Source: Billgrantia bachuensis
Lineage (GTDB): Bacteria > Pseudomonadota > Gammaproteobacteria > Pseudomonadales > Halomonadaceae
DNA length: 64,000 nucleotides
Direction: 5' to 3'
NCBI RefSeq assembly: GCF_011742165.1
Contig: NZ_JAAQTO010000017.1
Coordinates: forward strand, 1 to 64,000
Part shown: positions 18,646-27,448 of the stretch, piece by piece
How positions within the stretch are numbered: the stretch's first letter is position 1
Layout: each line of letters starts with the position of its first letter
Translations under genes and position numbers: made by a program
Notes under the pieces: model-generated
Databases searched by the model: none
Told to the model about the DNA's origin: nothing
What the model saw: the letters and a program-made list of their open reading frames with translations, nothing else

Positions 18646-19403
18646 CCCGCCAGACTCTTCACCTCGAGGCCATCACCTTCGACCTCGACGACACCTTGTG
18701 GGACAACCACGGCGTCATGGTCGCCACCGAGACCGGCCACTACGCCTGGCTCGACGAAGCCCTGCACGAATGGCTGTCACGCAACGGGCGCACCTTCTCG
18801 CAGCGCTTTATGGAGCAGTTCCCGCTGGAGTGCTTCGAAGGGCGCCGCCGGGCGCTGGCCCGAGCCCATCCGCTGCGCCGCGGCGACTTCACCTGGCTGC
18901 GCGAGCAGGCGCTGCGAGAGCTGCTGAGCGAGCACGGCCTCGATCCAGTCATGGCGGAGCAGTGGGCCCGAAGAGCAATGGCGCGCTTCATGGAGCTGCG
19001 TCACCGGGTCGCACCGCACCCCGAGGTCGAAGCACTGCTGGTGGAGCTCGGCCGCCATTACCGCCTGGCCAGCATCACCAACGGCAACGTGGACGTGCAG
19101 CGCCTCGCGCTCGGCCGGCACTTCCCGGTGGCCATCGCCGCCGGTGAACTGCTCGCCCCCAAACCCGACGCGCGCCCCTTCCTGGCGGCACTGGCTCGGC
19201 TGGGCACTGCGCCGAGTCGAGCCCTGCACGTTGGCGACTCCTGGCGCGAGGACGTCGAACCGGCGCGCCGGCTGGGCATGCAGGTGGCCTGGATCTCGCC
19301 GCACATCGACGAGCTGCCCCTGCCGCCCGGCATCCATCGCCTCGATCATGTGCGCGAACTGCCTGAACTACTGCGCCGGCTGGGCCAGATGGCGCCGGGC
19401 TGA
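18642..19403 (+). CDS. yigB: HAD-superfamily phosphatase, YigB type
   Basis: A 253-aa haloacid-dehalogenase hydrolase. Motif I is ITFDLDDTLWDN with both aspartates (residues 10-20), motif II is SITNGN, motif III/IV is KPDARPFLAALARLG followed by LHVGDSWREDVEPARRLGMQVAWI. The C1-type helical cap lies between motifs I and II. In E. coli the YigB homologue downstream of xerC dephosphorylates 5-amino-6-(ribitylamino)uracil phosphate (riboflavin route) and other small phosphates; the substrate here is inferred. The ATG overlaps the xerC stop by 4 nt. It converges on engB with 8 nt between stops. Confidence 0.88.
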   Translation: MTRQTLHLEAITFDLDDTLWDNHGVMVATETGHYAWLDEALHEWLSRNGRTFSQRFMEQFPLECFEGRRRALARAHPLRRGDFTWLREQALRELLSEHGLDPVMAEQWARRAMARFMELRHRVAPHPEVEALLVELGRHYRLASITNGNVDVQRLALGRHFPVAIAAGELLAPKPDARPFLAALARLGTAPSRALHVGDSWREDVEPARRLGMQVAWISPHIDELPLPPGIHRLDHVRELPELLRRLGQMAPG

Positions 19404-19411
19404 GGCGTTCG

Positions 19412-20029
19412 CTACGCCCCGTCGGAGTCGGCCAGCCAGCCGTCCAGGCGGGCGCAGGCCTCGTCGACACCCTCGCGCTTGAGCGACGAGAACAGCTGGA
19501 TCGTCACCAGATCCTCCCACTCGCGCAGGCGGTTGCGCACCTGCTGCAGGGCGTTCTTTGCCGCACCGGACTTCAACTTGTCGGCCTTGGTCAGCAGGAT
19601 ATGCACCGGCATGTCCTGGTCGTCGGCCCAGCCCAGCAGCGTCTGGTCGAACTCGGTCAGCGGATGGCGTACGTCCATCACCAACACCAGGCCGCGCAGG
19701 GAGCCGCGCCCGTGCAGGTACTCGGCCAGGTGGCGCTGCCACTCGAGCTTGACCGCCTCCGGCACCTTGGCATAGCCGTAACCGGGCAGGTCGACCAAAC
19801 GGCGGGTCATGTCGTCGCCCAAGGTAAAGAAGTTGATCAGTTGGGTGCGCCCCGGTGTACGCGAAGTGCGTGCCAGCGCCTTCTGCCGGGTCAGGGTATT
19901 GATCGCGCTGGACTTCCCGGCGTTGGAACGCCCGGCAAAGGCCACCTCGGCGCCATCGTCCGACGGGCACTGGGCAAGCGTGGGCGCGCTGGTCAGGAAG
20001 CGCGCGCTCTGGTAGTTCATTCGGGTCAT
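19412..20029 (-). CDS. engB: Ribosome-biogenesis GTPase EngB/YsxC (YihA)
   Basis: Essential GTPase of late 50S assembly, 205 aa. The G motifs are visible: G1 [13 protein letters not shown] near 32, G2 [15 protein letters not shown]3 [13 protein letters not shown]4 TKADKL near 148, and G5-like [10 protein letters not shown]. The ATG at 20029 ([15 protein letters not shown]) begins the family alignment. It is divergent from the cytochrome c4 gene, a pairing also seen in Pseudomonas. Confidence 0.95.
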   Translation of the reverse strand: MTRMNYQSARFLTSAPTLAQCPSDDGAEVAFAGRSNAGKSSAINTLTRQKALARTSRTPGRTQLINFFTLGDDMTRRLVDLPGYGYAKVPEAVKLEWQRHLAEYLHGRGSLRGLVLVMDVRHPLTEFDQTLLGWADDQDMPVHILLTKADKLKSGAAKNALQQVRNRLREWEDLVTIQLFSSLKREGVDEACARLDGWLADSDGA

Positions 20030-20110
20030 GGCCTCATACTTCCTGCCGGTGGTAGCGAAGGGGGCACCGTCGGGTTCATGCCCTGCATTTCCGATGCCGG
20101 CTTGTTTCGT

Positions 20111-20265
20111 TATAATGCGGTGTCTTTTTTCTGCGACCGGGGCGCGCTAGTGTAGCATCGTGCTCTTGCCGACAGCGACCGACCCGAGCGGTGCTCCGGC
20201 AGCAAAGCAAGGCCGGCCTGGTATCAGCAAGGCTGGGCAGCTCCCGGGAATGCGTACGGTATAAT
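20111..20265 (+). promoter_or_regulatory. Two TATAAT hexamers in the engB/cytochrome c4 divergent gap
   Basis: Perfect -10 hexamers are at 20111-20116 and 20260-20265, but neither has a good -35 at 16-18 bp. The second would start a short leader for the cytochrome gene at 20290. The first would give a leader of about 170 nt or a separate small RNA. The minus-strand engB promoter probably overlaps the first (ATTATAA is near-palindromic). Confidence 0.4.
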
Positions 20266-20289
20266 CCATAACGGCATAGTGAATCAGCG

Positions 20290-20910
20290 ATGAGAAAGTT
20301 ACTGGCAAGCCTGGCAATAACCCTCGGCGCCGTTGGCGTCGCTCACGCCGACCTGGAAGCAGACGCCGACGCTGCCGCTGGTCGCGAAAAAGCCCAAAGC
20401 TGTGCGGCCTGCCATGGCCCGAACGGCATCAGCTCCGCGCCCTCCTTCCCGCATATCGCCGGGCAGCAGATGACCTACCTGGCCAAGCAGATCATGGATA
20501 TTCGCGACGGCGACCGGCTGGTACCGGAGATGGTCGGTCAGGTCGACGACTTCTCCGACCAGGATGCCTGGGACGTGGCCGCCTACTTTGCCCAGCAGGA
20601 TGCCAACGTCGGCCAGGCCGACCCGGCCGAGGAAGCGCTGATGCGCGGCCAGGAACTCTATCGCGCCGGCGACATGGCCAAGGGCATCCCTGCCTGTGCA
20701 GCCTGCCACGGCCCCAGCGGCGCCGGTATCCATACCGCTGTCTATCCGGCCCTTTCCGGCCAGATCCCGCAGTACATCGTTTCCACGCTGCAGGACTTCG
20801 CCGCCGGCGAGCGCACCAATGACCCCGGCAACATGATGGGCGACATTGCCGCCAAGATGAGCGATACCGACATGCAGGCCGTGGCCAACTACATCAATGG
20901 CCTGCACTGA
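20290..20910 (+). CDS. Cytochrome c4, di-haem periplasmic
   Basis: A 206-aa protein with a signal peptide (MRKLLASLAITLGAVGVAHA) and two homologous cytochrome c domains. Each has a haem site: CAACHGPNG near residue 38 and CAACHGPSG near 136. The axial methionines are in PEMVGQVDDFSDQDAWDVAAYFA and NNMMGDIAAKMSDTDMQAVANYI-like segments. Family members carry electrons to terminal oxidases. The ATG lacks a clear Shine-Dalgarno sequence (AATCAGCG precedes it). dsbA lies downstream, fitting a periplasmic redox and cytochrome-maturation context as in pseudomonads. Confidence 0.93.
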   Translation: MRKLLASLAITLGAVGVAHADLEADADAAAGREKAQSCAACHGPNGISSAPSFPHIAGQQMTYLAKQIMDIRDGDRLVPEMVGQVDDFSDQDAWDVAAYFAQQDANVGQADPAEEALMRGQELYRAGDMAKGIPACAACHGPSGAGIHTAVYPALSGQIPQYIVSTLQDFAAGERTNDPGNMMGDIAAKMSDTDMQAVANYINGLH

Positions 20911-20952
20911 GCACATCGACGACAGGCAATTGTTGGCCCTCGGCCGGCAATG

Positions 20953-20973
20953 AAGGCGGCCCTGAGCCGCCTT
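20953..20973 (+). terminator. Weak terminator-like hairpin after cytochrome c4
   Basis: AAGGCGGC-cctga-GCCGCCTT is an 8-bp stem 42 nt after the stop. The following bases (CTCCGTCTTGG) are only mildly T-rich, so termination may be partial. Confidence 0.5.
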
Positions 20974-21096
20974 CTCCGTCTTGGCGCTCGTCATCGACCG
21001 GGAACCGTAAGCGGCATCCACGCTCAAAGTGATCGACGCACACGTCAAGCTGGTCCAGCCGCCATATACCGGCGATCTTTCAAGGAGTCCGAGTTC

Positions 21097-21747
21097 ATGT
21101 TCAAACCCTTCCGTATCCTTCAGTCAGCCGTCTTGGCCATCGCCGGCCTGGGTCTGGCGCCGCTGGCTACCGCCGACAACCTGGTCGAAGGACAGCATTA
21201 CGAGAAGCTGCCCGAGCCCATCGAGACCCAAGCCGGGGAGGGCCAGGTCGAGGTGACCGAGGTGTTCTGGTACGGCTGCCCGCACTGCTACAACCTGGAG
21301 GAGCCGCTCAACGCCTGGGTCGCCGAGCAGTCCGACGACGTTGCCTTCAACCGCATGCCGGCCACCATGGGCGGCGACTGGAACACGCATGCGGTGATGT
21401 TCTACGCGGCCGAGGAGCTGGGCATTCGCGAGGAGGCCCATGCCGACATCTTCCATGCCATCCATGAGGAAGGGCAGCGACTCAACAACGCCGATAGCAT
21501 CGCCCGCTTCCTCAGCCAGTACGACGTCAGCGAGGAGGAGGTACGCCAGGCGCTGGACGCCTTCGGTGTCAAGTCGCAGGTCAACAAGGCCCATGCGCGC
21601 ATGCGCACCATGCGCCTGATGGGGGTGCCCGCCTTGGTCGTCGACGGCCGCTACCTGGTGACGCCGAGCAGCGCCGGCAGCCTCGAGAACATGCCGCAGG
21701 TGGCCGGCGCGCTGGTCGAACGTGTGCGCCAGGAGCGCGAAGACTGA
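21097..21747 (+). CDS. dsbA: Thiol:disulfide interchange protein DsbA
   Basis: Periplasmic oxidase that introduces disulfides into exported proteins. The 216-aa product has a signal peptide (MFKPFRILQSAVLAIAGLGLAPLATA), EGQHYEKLPEPIE at the mature start, the thioredoxin-fold active site YGCPHCYNLE with CPHC (near residue 61), and the cis-Pro loop VPALVVDGRYLV. AAGGAG precedes the ATG at 21097. It is close to the cytochrome c4 gene and is followed 2 nt later by the EEP hydrolase. Confidence 0.94.
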   Translation: MFKPFRILQSAVLAIAGLGLAPLATADNLVEGQHYEKLPEPIETQAGEGQVEVTEVFWYGCPHCYNLEEPLNAWVAEQSDDVAFNRMPATMGGDWNTHAVMFYAAEELGIREEAHADIFHAIHEEGQRLNNADSIARFLSQYDVSEEEVRQALDAFGVKSQVNKAHARMRTMRLMGVPALVVDGRYLVTPSSAGSLENMPQVAGALVERVRQERED

Positions 21748-21749
21748 TC

Positions 21750-22586
21750 GTGTCCGTCGAGCATTCGCATCTGGTCGACGCCAGGACCCCCACCCTGGAA
21801 GGCGGGCACCTCAAGCTGCTCACCTTCAACATGCAGGTAGGCATCCAGACGTCGGCCTATCATCACTACGTGACCCGCAGTTGGCAGCACCTGCTGCCGC
21901 ATCCCCAGCGGGTGCGTCGGCTGGACATGGTCAGCAACGTGCTGAGCCGGTTCGATATCGTCGGCCTGCAGGAGGTCGACGGTGGCAGCTTTCGCTCCAG
22001 CCACGTCAACCAGATCGAGTACCTGGCCACGCGCGGCGGTTTTCCGCATCACTACCAACAGCTCAACCGCAACCTGGGACGCTTCGCCCAGCACAGCAAC
22101 GGGCTGTTGTCGCGCCTCGTTCCGACCCAGGTCGAAGAGCATCGCCTGCCCGGTACCCTGCCCGGGCGCGGCGCCATCCATGCCCGCTATGGCGACGGCC
22201 CTGACGCACTGCACCTGTTCGTCGCCCACCTGGCGCTGAGCCACCGGGGCCGGGTGCGCCAGCTCGACTACCTGAGCGAGATCATCCAACCGCTGCAGCA
22301 CGTCGTCGTCATGGGCGATCTCAACTGCACGCCGGACCAGCTGCATACCCACACGCGCTTCTGCGCCTCGCTGCCGCTGCATCCGGTACGGCCGTTGCTC
22401 AGCTACCCCTCCTGGCAGCCACGGCGCGCGCTGGATCACATCCTTATCTCCAGTTCGCTCAAGGCCCGGGACGTACGCGTTCTCGATCACTTGTTCTCCG
22501 ATCATCTGCCCATCGCCGTCGACGTGGCATTGCCGTCCCGCTGCCTGGAGATACTCCAGGGGTTGCACCGACGCCAGAGCCGCTGA
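21750..22586 (+). CDS. Endonuclease/exonuclease/phosphatase (EEP) family protein
   Basis: A 278-aa cytoplasmic enzyme of the EEP (DNase I-like) superfamily, substrate unknown. Metal and catalytic motifs are in order: LLTFNMQVG, VGLQEVDGG (metal Glu), LFVAHLALSHRGRVRQ (His), VVMGDLNCTP (Asp, Asn), ALDHILIS, and SDHLPIAVDV (Asp-His). The start is GTG at 21750, 2 nt after dsbA, so co-translation is likely; this gene often follows dsbA in pseudomonads. No signal peptide is seen. Confidence 0.85.
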   Translation: MSVEHSHLVDARTPTLEGGHLKLLTFNMQVGIQTSAYHHYVTRSWQHLLPHPQRVRRLDMVSNVLSRFDIVGLQEVDGGSFRSSHVNQIEYLATRGGFPHHYQQLNRNLGRFAQHSNGLLSRLVPTQVEEHRLPGTLPGRGAIHARYGDGPDALHLFVAHLALSHRGRVRQLDYLSEIIQPLQHVVVMGDLNCTPDQLHTHTRFCASLPLHPVRPLLSYPSWQPRRALDHILISSSLKARDVRVLDHLFSDHLPIAVDVALPSRCLEILQGLHRRQSR

Positions 22587-22699
22587 TTCCGTCGTCGCAA
22601 CGCCCAGCCCCGATTTTCAGCGTTGAGGCGTGGGGATGACGCCCGCCGCGTAATCGGCGATGATGCGTTCCCTGAATTGCTTCGACACGAGACCCCACC

Positions 22700-23248
22700 A
22701 TGCAAACCGCGAACCGTGATCCGGTCCTGCTCGCATGGCTCGACGGCTTTACCGAGGTCGTGGGCCGCTCCATCGCCTGGCTGGTGATCCTCATGATGGC
22801 GGTACAGTTCGCCATCGTGGTGATGCGCTACGTCTTCAGCCTGCACAGTGTTGTCATGCAGGAGTCGGTCATGTACATGCACGCCACGGTGTTCATGCTC
22901 GGGGCCGCCTGGACGCTGCGCCACGACGGGCATGTCCGCGTCGACATCTTCTACCGCAAGCTCTCCGCCCGCGGTCGCGCCTGGATCGATCTGCTGGGCA
23001 CGCTGTTGCTGCTGTTTCCGGTAACGCTGTTCATCGCCATCTCGAGCTTCGGCTATGTGAGCAGCAGCTGGGCGATTCTCGAGCGCTCATCGGACGGCGG
23101 CATCCCCGGCGTCTTCCTGCTCAAGTCGCTGATCCTGGTCATGATGGCGCTGCTGCTGCTGCAGGGTGTGGCGCAGGTGATCCGCCAGGTGCTGATTCTG
23201 CGCGGCAAGGCGCCGGGCAACACTCCCGACCACGACGAGGTGGTCTGA
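22700..23248 (+). CDS. TRAP transporter small permease (DctQ-type, FcbT2-like)
   Basis: A 182-aa inner-membrane protein with four membrane helices (about 30-55, 65-85, 103-125 and 142-165), the DctQ layout. The block AWTLRHDGHVRVDIFYRKLSARGRAWIDLLGTLLLLFP is close to the small permeases of the COG4665 (mannitol/chloroaromatic) group. It is followed 1 nt later by its large-permease partner. The solute-binding protein gene normally adjacent is missing locally, so the substrate cannot be inferred from context. Confidence 0.87.
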   Translation: MQTANRDPVLLAWLDGFTEVVGRSIAWLVILMMAVQFAIVVMRYVFSLHSVVMQESVMYMHATVFMLGAAWTLRHDGHVRVDIFYRKLSARGRAWIDLLGTLLLLFPVTLFIAISSFGYVSSSWAILERSSDGGIPGVFLLKSLILVMMALLLLQGVAQVIRQVLILRGKAPGNTPDHDEVV

Positions 23249-23249
23249 C

Positions 23250-24662
23250 GTGGAAGCCTTGTTCGAGTTCATGCCGCTGTTCCTGTTCTTCACCGTTTGC
23301 GCGGTGCTGATGCTGGGTTATCCGGTCGCCCTGGCGCTGGCCGGCACCGCCCTGATCTTCGCCGGCCTCGGCCACCTGCTCGTGCAGATGGGCATGCCGG
23401 TTCCCTTTGAGGCGAGCATGCTGGGTGCCATGCCCAATCGCCTCTACGGCATCATGACCAACCAGACGCTGCTGGCCGTGCCGCTGTTCGTGCTGATGGG
23501 CGTGCTGCTGGAGAAATCGCGCGTCGCCGAGACGCTGCTCGATGCCATGGCGATGCTGTTCGGCTCGCTGCGTGGGGGGCTTGGCATCTCGGTGATTCTG
23601 GTCGGCATGCTGCTGGCCGCCTCTACCGGCATCGTCGGCGCCACGGTGGTCACCATGGGTCTGCTGTCGCTGCCGACGATGCTCAAACGTGGCTACTCGC
23701 CTGCGCTTGCCACCGGCACCATCTGCGCCACCGGCACGCTGGGTCAAATCATCCCGCCGTCCATCGCCCTGGTGCTGTTGGGCGACGTGCTGTCTAACGC
23801 CTACCAGCGCGCCCAGCTTGCCATGGGCGTGTGGAGCCCCAAGACGGTATCGGTAGGCGGCCTGTTCGTCGGCGCCCTGATACCGGGCCTGCTGCTGGTG
23901 GTGGCCTACGTCCTCTACCTGCTGGCCGTGGCCTGGTGGAAGCCGAAAAGCGCACCGCCCGCCGACCGCGAAGCGCTCAAGCAGGAGCTTGGCCATACCG
24001 GCACTATCATGCCACTGCTGATCAAGGGGCTGCTGCCCCCCGTGCTGCTGATCGTCGCCGTGCTGGGCTCGATCCTCGGCGGCTTCGCCACGCCTACCGA
24101 AGCCTCGGCGGTGGGTGCCATGGGTGCGTTGCTGCTGGCGCTGGCCAACCGCCGGCTGAACCTGGCGATGCTGCGCGAGGTGGTCCATACCACGGCCAAG
24201 GTCACCAGCATGGTGTTCCTGATCCTGATCGGCGCCACGCTGTTCTCGCTGGTATTTCGCGCCTACGGCGGCGAGGAGCTGGTCACGCATCTGTTCGAAT
24301 CGCTGCCCGGAGGCGTGGTGGGTGCCACTCTGGTGGTGATGCTGGTGATCTTCCTGCTCGGCTTCATTCTCGACTTCATCGAGATCACCTTCGTGGTGGT
24401 GCCGATCGTCGGGCCGGTACTGCTGATGATGGGCCTCGATCCGATCTGGCTGGGCATCATGATCGCGGTAAACCTGCAGACCTCGTTCCTGACCCCACCG
24501 TTCGGCTTCGCGCTGTTCTATCTGCGTGGGGTGACACCGGAGACGGTGCCGACCTCGGCCATCTATCGCGGCGTGATTCCATTCATCGTTCTGCAGCTTT
24601 GCATGCTGGTGGCATTGGCGCTGTTCCCGGGGCTGGCCACCTGGCTGCCGTCGCTGCTGTAA
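23250..24662 (+). CDS. TRAP transporter large permease (DctM-type, FcbT3-like)
   Basis: A 470-aa protein with about 12 membrane helices. Family segments: MTNQTLLAVPLFVLMGVLLEKS, GATVVTMGLLSLPTML, TICATGTLGQIIPPSIALVLL and NLQTSFLTPPFGFALFYLRG. GVWSPKTVSVGGLFVGALIPG resembles the COG4664 group. The start is GTG at 23250. With the preceding small permease it forms the ion-driven membrane part of a TRAP importer. No dctP-type gene is next to it; a distant binding protein must serve it if it is active. The end converges on the YqaA-like gene (34-nt gap). Confidence 0.9.
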   Translation: MEALFEFMPLFLFFTVCAVLMLGYPVALALAGTALIFAGLGHLLVQMGMPVPFEASMLGAMPNRLYGIMTNQTLLAVPLFVLMGVLLEKSRVAETLLDAMAMLFGSLRGGLGISVILVGMLLAASTGIVGATVVTMGLLSLPTMLKRGYSPALATGTICATGTLGQIIPPSIALVLLGDVLSNAYQRAQLAMGVWSPKTVSVGGLFVGALIPGLLLVVAYVLYLLAVAWWKPKSAPPADREALKQELGHTGTIMPLLIKGLLPPVLLIVAVLGSILGGFATPTEASAVGAMGALLLALANRRLNLAMLREVVHTTAKVTSMVFLILIGATLFSLVFRAYGGEELVTHLFESLPGGVVGATLVVMLVIFLLGFILDFIEITFVVVPIVGPVLLMMGLDPIWLGIMIAVNLQTSFLTPPFGFALFYLRGVTPETVPTSAIYRGVIPFIVLQLCMLVALALFPGLATWLPSLL

Positions 24663-24696
24663 CGGCAAGCGCTGCCAGAGTCTACGGCCAACCGGC

Positions 24697-25128
24697 CTAC
24701 TGACAGAGGGGAGCCAGCCACGCCTGGGCCAGATACAACACCAGGGCGTAGCGCGCTCCCTTGGCCAGACCGATCAGCAGGGCGGCCCGCCACCAGGGCA
24801 GGCGAAAGATGCCGGCGAGCACGGTGAGCGGGTCGCCGACCAGTGGTGCCCAGGACAGCAGCAAGCTCCACTCGCCGAAGCGAACGTACCAGCGCTCGGC
24901 CCGGGCCAGGCCTTGGGGGGAGGCGGGAAACCAGCGCCGGTCCTCGAAGTGACGTGCATAGCGCCCCAGCCAGACGTTGACCAGACTACCCAGGGTATTG
25001 CCTGCGGTGGCCACCAGCCATATTGCCAGCGGCGGCTGACCCAGGCACCACTGGCGCGCCAGCCAGACTTCCGAGCCGCCCGGCAGCAGCGTGGCGCTGA
25101 TGAAGGCCACCAGGAACAGACTCAGCAT
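24697..25128 (-). CDS. YqaA family (DedA/SNARE-associated-like) membrane protein
   Basis: A 143-aa inner-membrane protein of the YqaA branch of the VTT/DedA domain. Seen are FLVAFISATLLPGGSEVWL, ATAGNTLGSLVNVWLGRY, RAERWYVRFGEWSLLLSWAPLVGDPLTVLAGIFRLPWW and a last helix. The E-[FY]-x-LLLSWxPxxGDPLxxxAG block is the family mark. DedA proteins are linked to lipid-carrier flipping and the proton motive force; the role of the short YqaA branch is not defined. It stands alone, convergent with the TRAP genes and divergent from thiD. Confidence 0.82.
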   Translation of the reverse strand: MLSLFLVAFISATLLPGGSEVWLARQWCLGQPPLAIWLVATAGNTLGSLVNVWLGRYARHFEDRRWFPASPQGLARAERWYVRFGEWSLLLSWAPLVGDPLTVLAGIFRLPWWRAALLIGLAKGARYALVLYLAQAWLAPLCQ

Positions 25129-25166
25129 TCAGCGCCTCCATACACTTATTTGCAGGACGAGACGCC

Positions 25167-25979
25167 ATGATGGACGACCGCCCCATCCCCAACGTTCTCA
25201 CCATCGCCGGCTCAGACCCCAGCGGCGGGGCCGGCATCCAGGCCGACCTCAAGGCTTTCTCGGCGCTGGGCGCCTATGGTACCAGCGTCATCACCGCACT
25301 GACCGCGCAGAACACCTGCGGCGTCCGCGGCGTGCACCCGGTGCCGGTAGAGTTCATCCGCCTGCAGCTCGATACCCTGCTCGACGATGTGACGATCGAT
25401 GCGGTGAAGATCGGCATGGTAGCCAGCCGCGAAGTGGCCGAGACCATCCGCGATGCCCTGCAGTCGCGCCGCCCCCGCTGGATCGTGCTCGACCCGGTGA
25501 TGGTGGCCAAGAGCGGCGACATCCTGGTCGACGATGCCGGCATTGCCGCGGTACGCGAAGTCCTGGTGCCGCTCGCCGACCTGATCACGCCCAACCTGCC
25601 CGAGGCGGCGGTACTGTTGACGACTCCTGCAGCGACCAGCCGCGACGAGATGCTGACCATGGCGCCAGGGCTGGCGGCGCTGGGGGCCGGGTCGGTGCTG
25701 CTCAAGGGCGGACATCTGAATGACGAGAGCTGCCCCGATCTGCTGGTCGAGAGCGGCCAGGCGACATGGCTCGCAGGTGCCCGAATCGCGACTTCGAATC
25801 TCCACGGTACCGGCTGCTCGCTCTCCTCGGCCATTGCCGCCCGCCTGGCGCAGGGCGATACATTGCCGCAGGCGGTCGCCGCGGCCAAGCAGTGGCTCGA
25901 GGCGGCATTGGTCGAGAGCCGGCGGCTCGATGTCGGCCAAGGGCACGGCCCGGTGCATCATTTCCACCGCTGGTGGTAG
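25167..25979 (+). CDS. thiD: Hydroxymethylpyrimidine (phosphate) kinase
   Basis: Phosphorylates HMP and HMP-P for thiamine synthesis. It has 270 aa and the ribokinase fold: VLTIAGSDPSGGAGIQADLKAF at the start, GTSVITALTAQNT, VKIGMVAS, VLDPVMVAKSG, DLITPNLPEAAVL, VLLKGGH, and the anion-hole motif NLHGTGCSLSSAIAARLA near residue 211. The ATG at 25167 is followed by a second ATG; either may be used. No TPP riboswitch is visible upstream. thiG and thiS are about 15 kb away. Confidence 0.95.
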   Translation: MMDDRPIPNVLTIAGSDPSGGAGIQADLKAFSALGAYGTSVITALTAQNTCGVRGVHPVPVEFIRLQLDTLLDDVTIDAVKIGMVASREVAETIRDALQSRRPRWIVLDPVMVAKSGDILVDDAGIAAVREVLVPLADLITPNLPEAAVLLTTPAATSRDEMLTMAPGLAALGAGSVLLKGGHLNDESCPDLLVESGQATWLAGARIATSNLHGTGCSLSSAIAARLAQGDTLPQAVAAAKQWLEAALVESRRLDVGQGHGPVHHFHRWW

Positions 25980-25980
25980 C

Positions 25981-26001
25981 AAAACGGCGCTTGCGCCTTT
26001 T
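25981..26001 (+). terminator. Possible short intrinsic terminator after thiD
   Basis: AAAACGGCGCTTGCGCCTTTT begins 2 nt after the thiD stop. The GC stem is short (GGC/GCC plus flanking A/T pairs), so the call is tentative. Confidence 0.4.
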
Positions 26002-26060
26002 CCGGGCGCCGCCCATGCTGAAGTCTGTCCTGCCGGCTCATCCGTGACGGAGAGACTTAG

Positions 26061-26906
26061 ATGACTCAGACCCTGCTGTTTGCCTGCGACCTCTCGGCCG
26101 AGAATCGCGCCGCCTTTGCTCGGGCCATTCGCCTGGCCACCGAGAGCGGTGCGCGCCTGGACGTCATCCACGTGCTCGACCCCTACCTGCCCCGACGGGC
26201 GCTGCGTGATCTGGAAGCGGCGGTAGTGGCCGACATGCAGGCCATCCTGACGGATGTGCGCGAGGACTACGCATTGCCTGAGCCGAGCGTGATGCTGCAG
26301 ACGGTAGCCGGCGCCACCTATGCCGAGATCATCCGTGAGGCGCACGACCGCGAAGTGGACATGATCGTACTGGGCTCCCATCGCAAGCGCGGCCAACCCG
26401 ACCTGGTGGCCGGCACTACCCTGGCGCGAGTACTGCGCAGCGCGCCCTGCCCGGTGCTATCGGTCTCCCAACCGGCCAACCGCGACTGGCAGGAGATTCT
26501 GGTGCCGGTGGACTTCTCGCTGGCCAGCCGCAACACCCTGCGCGAGGCGCTCAAACGCTTTCCCGAAGCGCGCCTGACCCTGCTGCACGCCTGGGATATT
26601 CCCGGCGAGCGCGAGTTGGGCTCCGATAGTGACTACGCCCGCTGGCGCGACCGCGAGGTCGAGCGTCTGCGCTGCCAGCTCGAGCGTGAGACCGACCAAC
26701 TGATGGGAGAGCTCGACAGCGTGCCTGAGGTCGAACTGGTGCTCGAGCAGGGCGAACCGCTCGAGGTACTGCTGACCCAGCTGCGACGCCAGACGCCCGA
26801 CCTGCTGGCACTGAGCAGCCGCGGCCAGTTGGGTCGCCATAGCCATATCACCGAGGCGCTGCTCTCCGAACCGCACTGTGACATTATGTTGTGCCGCGCC
26901 TGGTAA
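26061..26906 (+). CDS. Universal stress protein, two tandem Usp domains
   Basis: A 281-aa cytoplasmic protein with two UspA folds: residues 1-140 (LLFACDLSAENRAAFARAIRLA to VLGSHRKRGQPDLVAGTTLARVLRSAPCPVLSV) and 145-281 (EILVPVDFSLASRNTLREAL to LALSSRGQLGRHSHITEALLSEPHCDIMLC). The ATP-binding G-x2-G-x9-G pattern is degenerate in both halves, with GSHRKRG in the first, so nucleotide binding is uncertain. It stands alone between thiD and dtd. It is unrelated in arrangement to the single-domain Usp of the tea operon. Confidence 0.88.
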   Translation: MTQTLLFACDLSAENRAAFARAIRLATESGARLDVIHVLDPYLPRRALRDLEAAVVADMQAILTDVREDYALPEPSVMLQTVAGATYAEIIREAHDREVDMIVLGSHRKRGQPDLVAGTTLARVLRSAPCPVLSVSQPANRDWQEILVPVDFSLASRNTLREALKRFPEARLTLLHAWDIPGERELGSDSDYARWRDREVERLRCQLERETDQLMGELDSVPEVELVLEQGEPLEVLLTQLRRQTPDLLALSSRGQLGRHSHITEALLSEPHCDIMLCRAW

Positions 26907-26968
26907 CACCCTCTTCTGGGCGTGATACGCTTTCGGCGAACTCATAGCCAGAAAGGAAAGCTCGCCGC

Positions 26969-27406
26969 ATGAAGGCCCTGATACAGCGCGTGCGTCGCGC
27001 CAGCGTAACGGTGGATGAACGAGTGGTGGGCGCCATCGATCAAGGCCTGCTGGCGCTGGTGGGGGTGGAGAAGGGCGACGACGAGGCCGCCGCCCAGCGC
27101 CTGTTGCGCAAGCTGCTGCATTATCGGGTGTTCAGCGACGAGGCGGGCAAGATGAACCTCGACCTGCAGCAGGTCGAGGGCGGCCTGTTACTGGTCTCGC
27201 AGTTCACCCTGGCCGCCGATACCCGCAAGGGGCTGCGCCCGAGCTTTTCCAGCGCCGCGCCGCCGACCGAGGGCGAGCGGCTGTTCCATTACCTGCTCGA
27301 ACATGCCCGGATCGCCTGGCCCCGGGTCGAGAGCGGCGAGTTCGCCGCCAATATGCAGGTCGAGTTGGTCAACGACGGCCCGGTAACGTTTCTGCTGGAG
27401 AGCTGA
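26969..27406 (+). CDS. dtd: D-aminoacyl-tRNA deacylase
   Basis: Removes D-amino acids (and glycine) mischarged on tRNA. The protein has 145 aa, the standard length. It begins [16 protein letters not shown], has [45 protein letters not shown] with the SQFTL active-site motif, and ends with [11 protein letters not shown] carrying the cross-subunit Gly-cisPro (GP) motif. AAGGAAAG precedes the ATG. The stop is followed at once by a heptanucleotide array. Confidence 0.96.
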   Translation: MKALIQRVRRASVTVDERVVGAIDQGLLALVGVEKGDDEAAAQRLLRKLLHYRVFSDEAGKMNLDLQQVEGGLLLVSQFTLAADTRKGLRPSFSSAAPPTEGERLFHYLLEHARIAWPRVESGEFAANMQVELVNDGPVTFLLES

Positions 27407-27448
27407 GAGGGAAGAGAGAAGAGGGAAGTGAGAAGAGAGAAGAGGGAA
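27407..27448. repeat. Six-unit heptanucleotide array, consensus GAGRGAA
   Basis: Starting on the base after the dtd stop, the sequence divides into seven-base units GAGGGAA, GAGAGAA, GAGGGAA, GTGAGAA, GAGAGAA, GAGGGAA. All are purine on the plus strand except one T. Confidence 0.9.

Noticed and set aside
20117..20259. Spot 42/ErsA-like small RNA beside engB
   Set aside because: A perfect TATAAT is present, but there is no -35, no terminator, and the polA side of engB, where those RNAs lie, is not in this window.
23139..24668. 509-aa Gln/His-rich minus-strand frame opposite the TRAP large permease
   Set aside because: Composition is that of antisense codons of a hydrophobic protein; the permease is clearly real.
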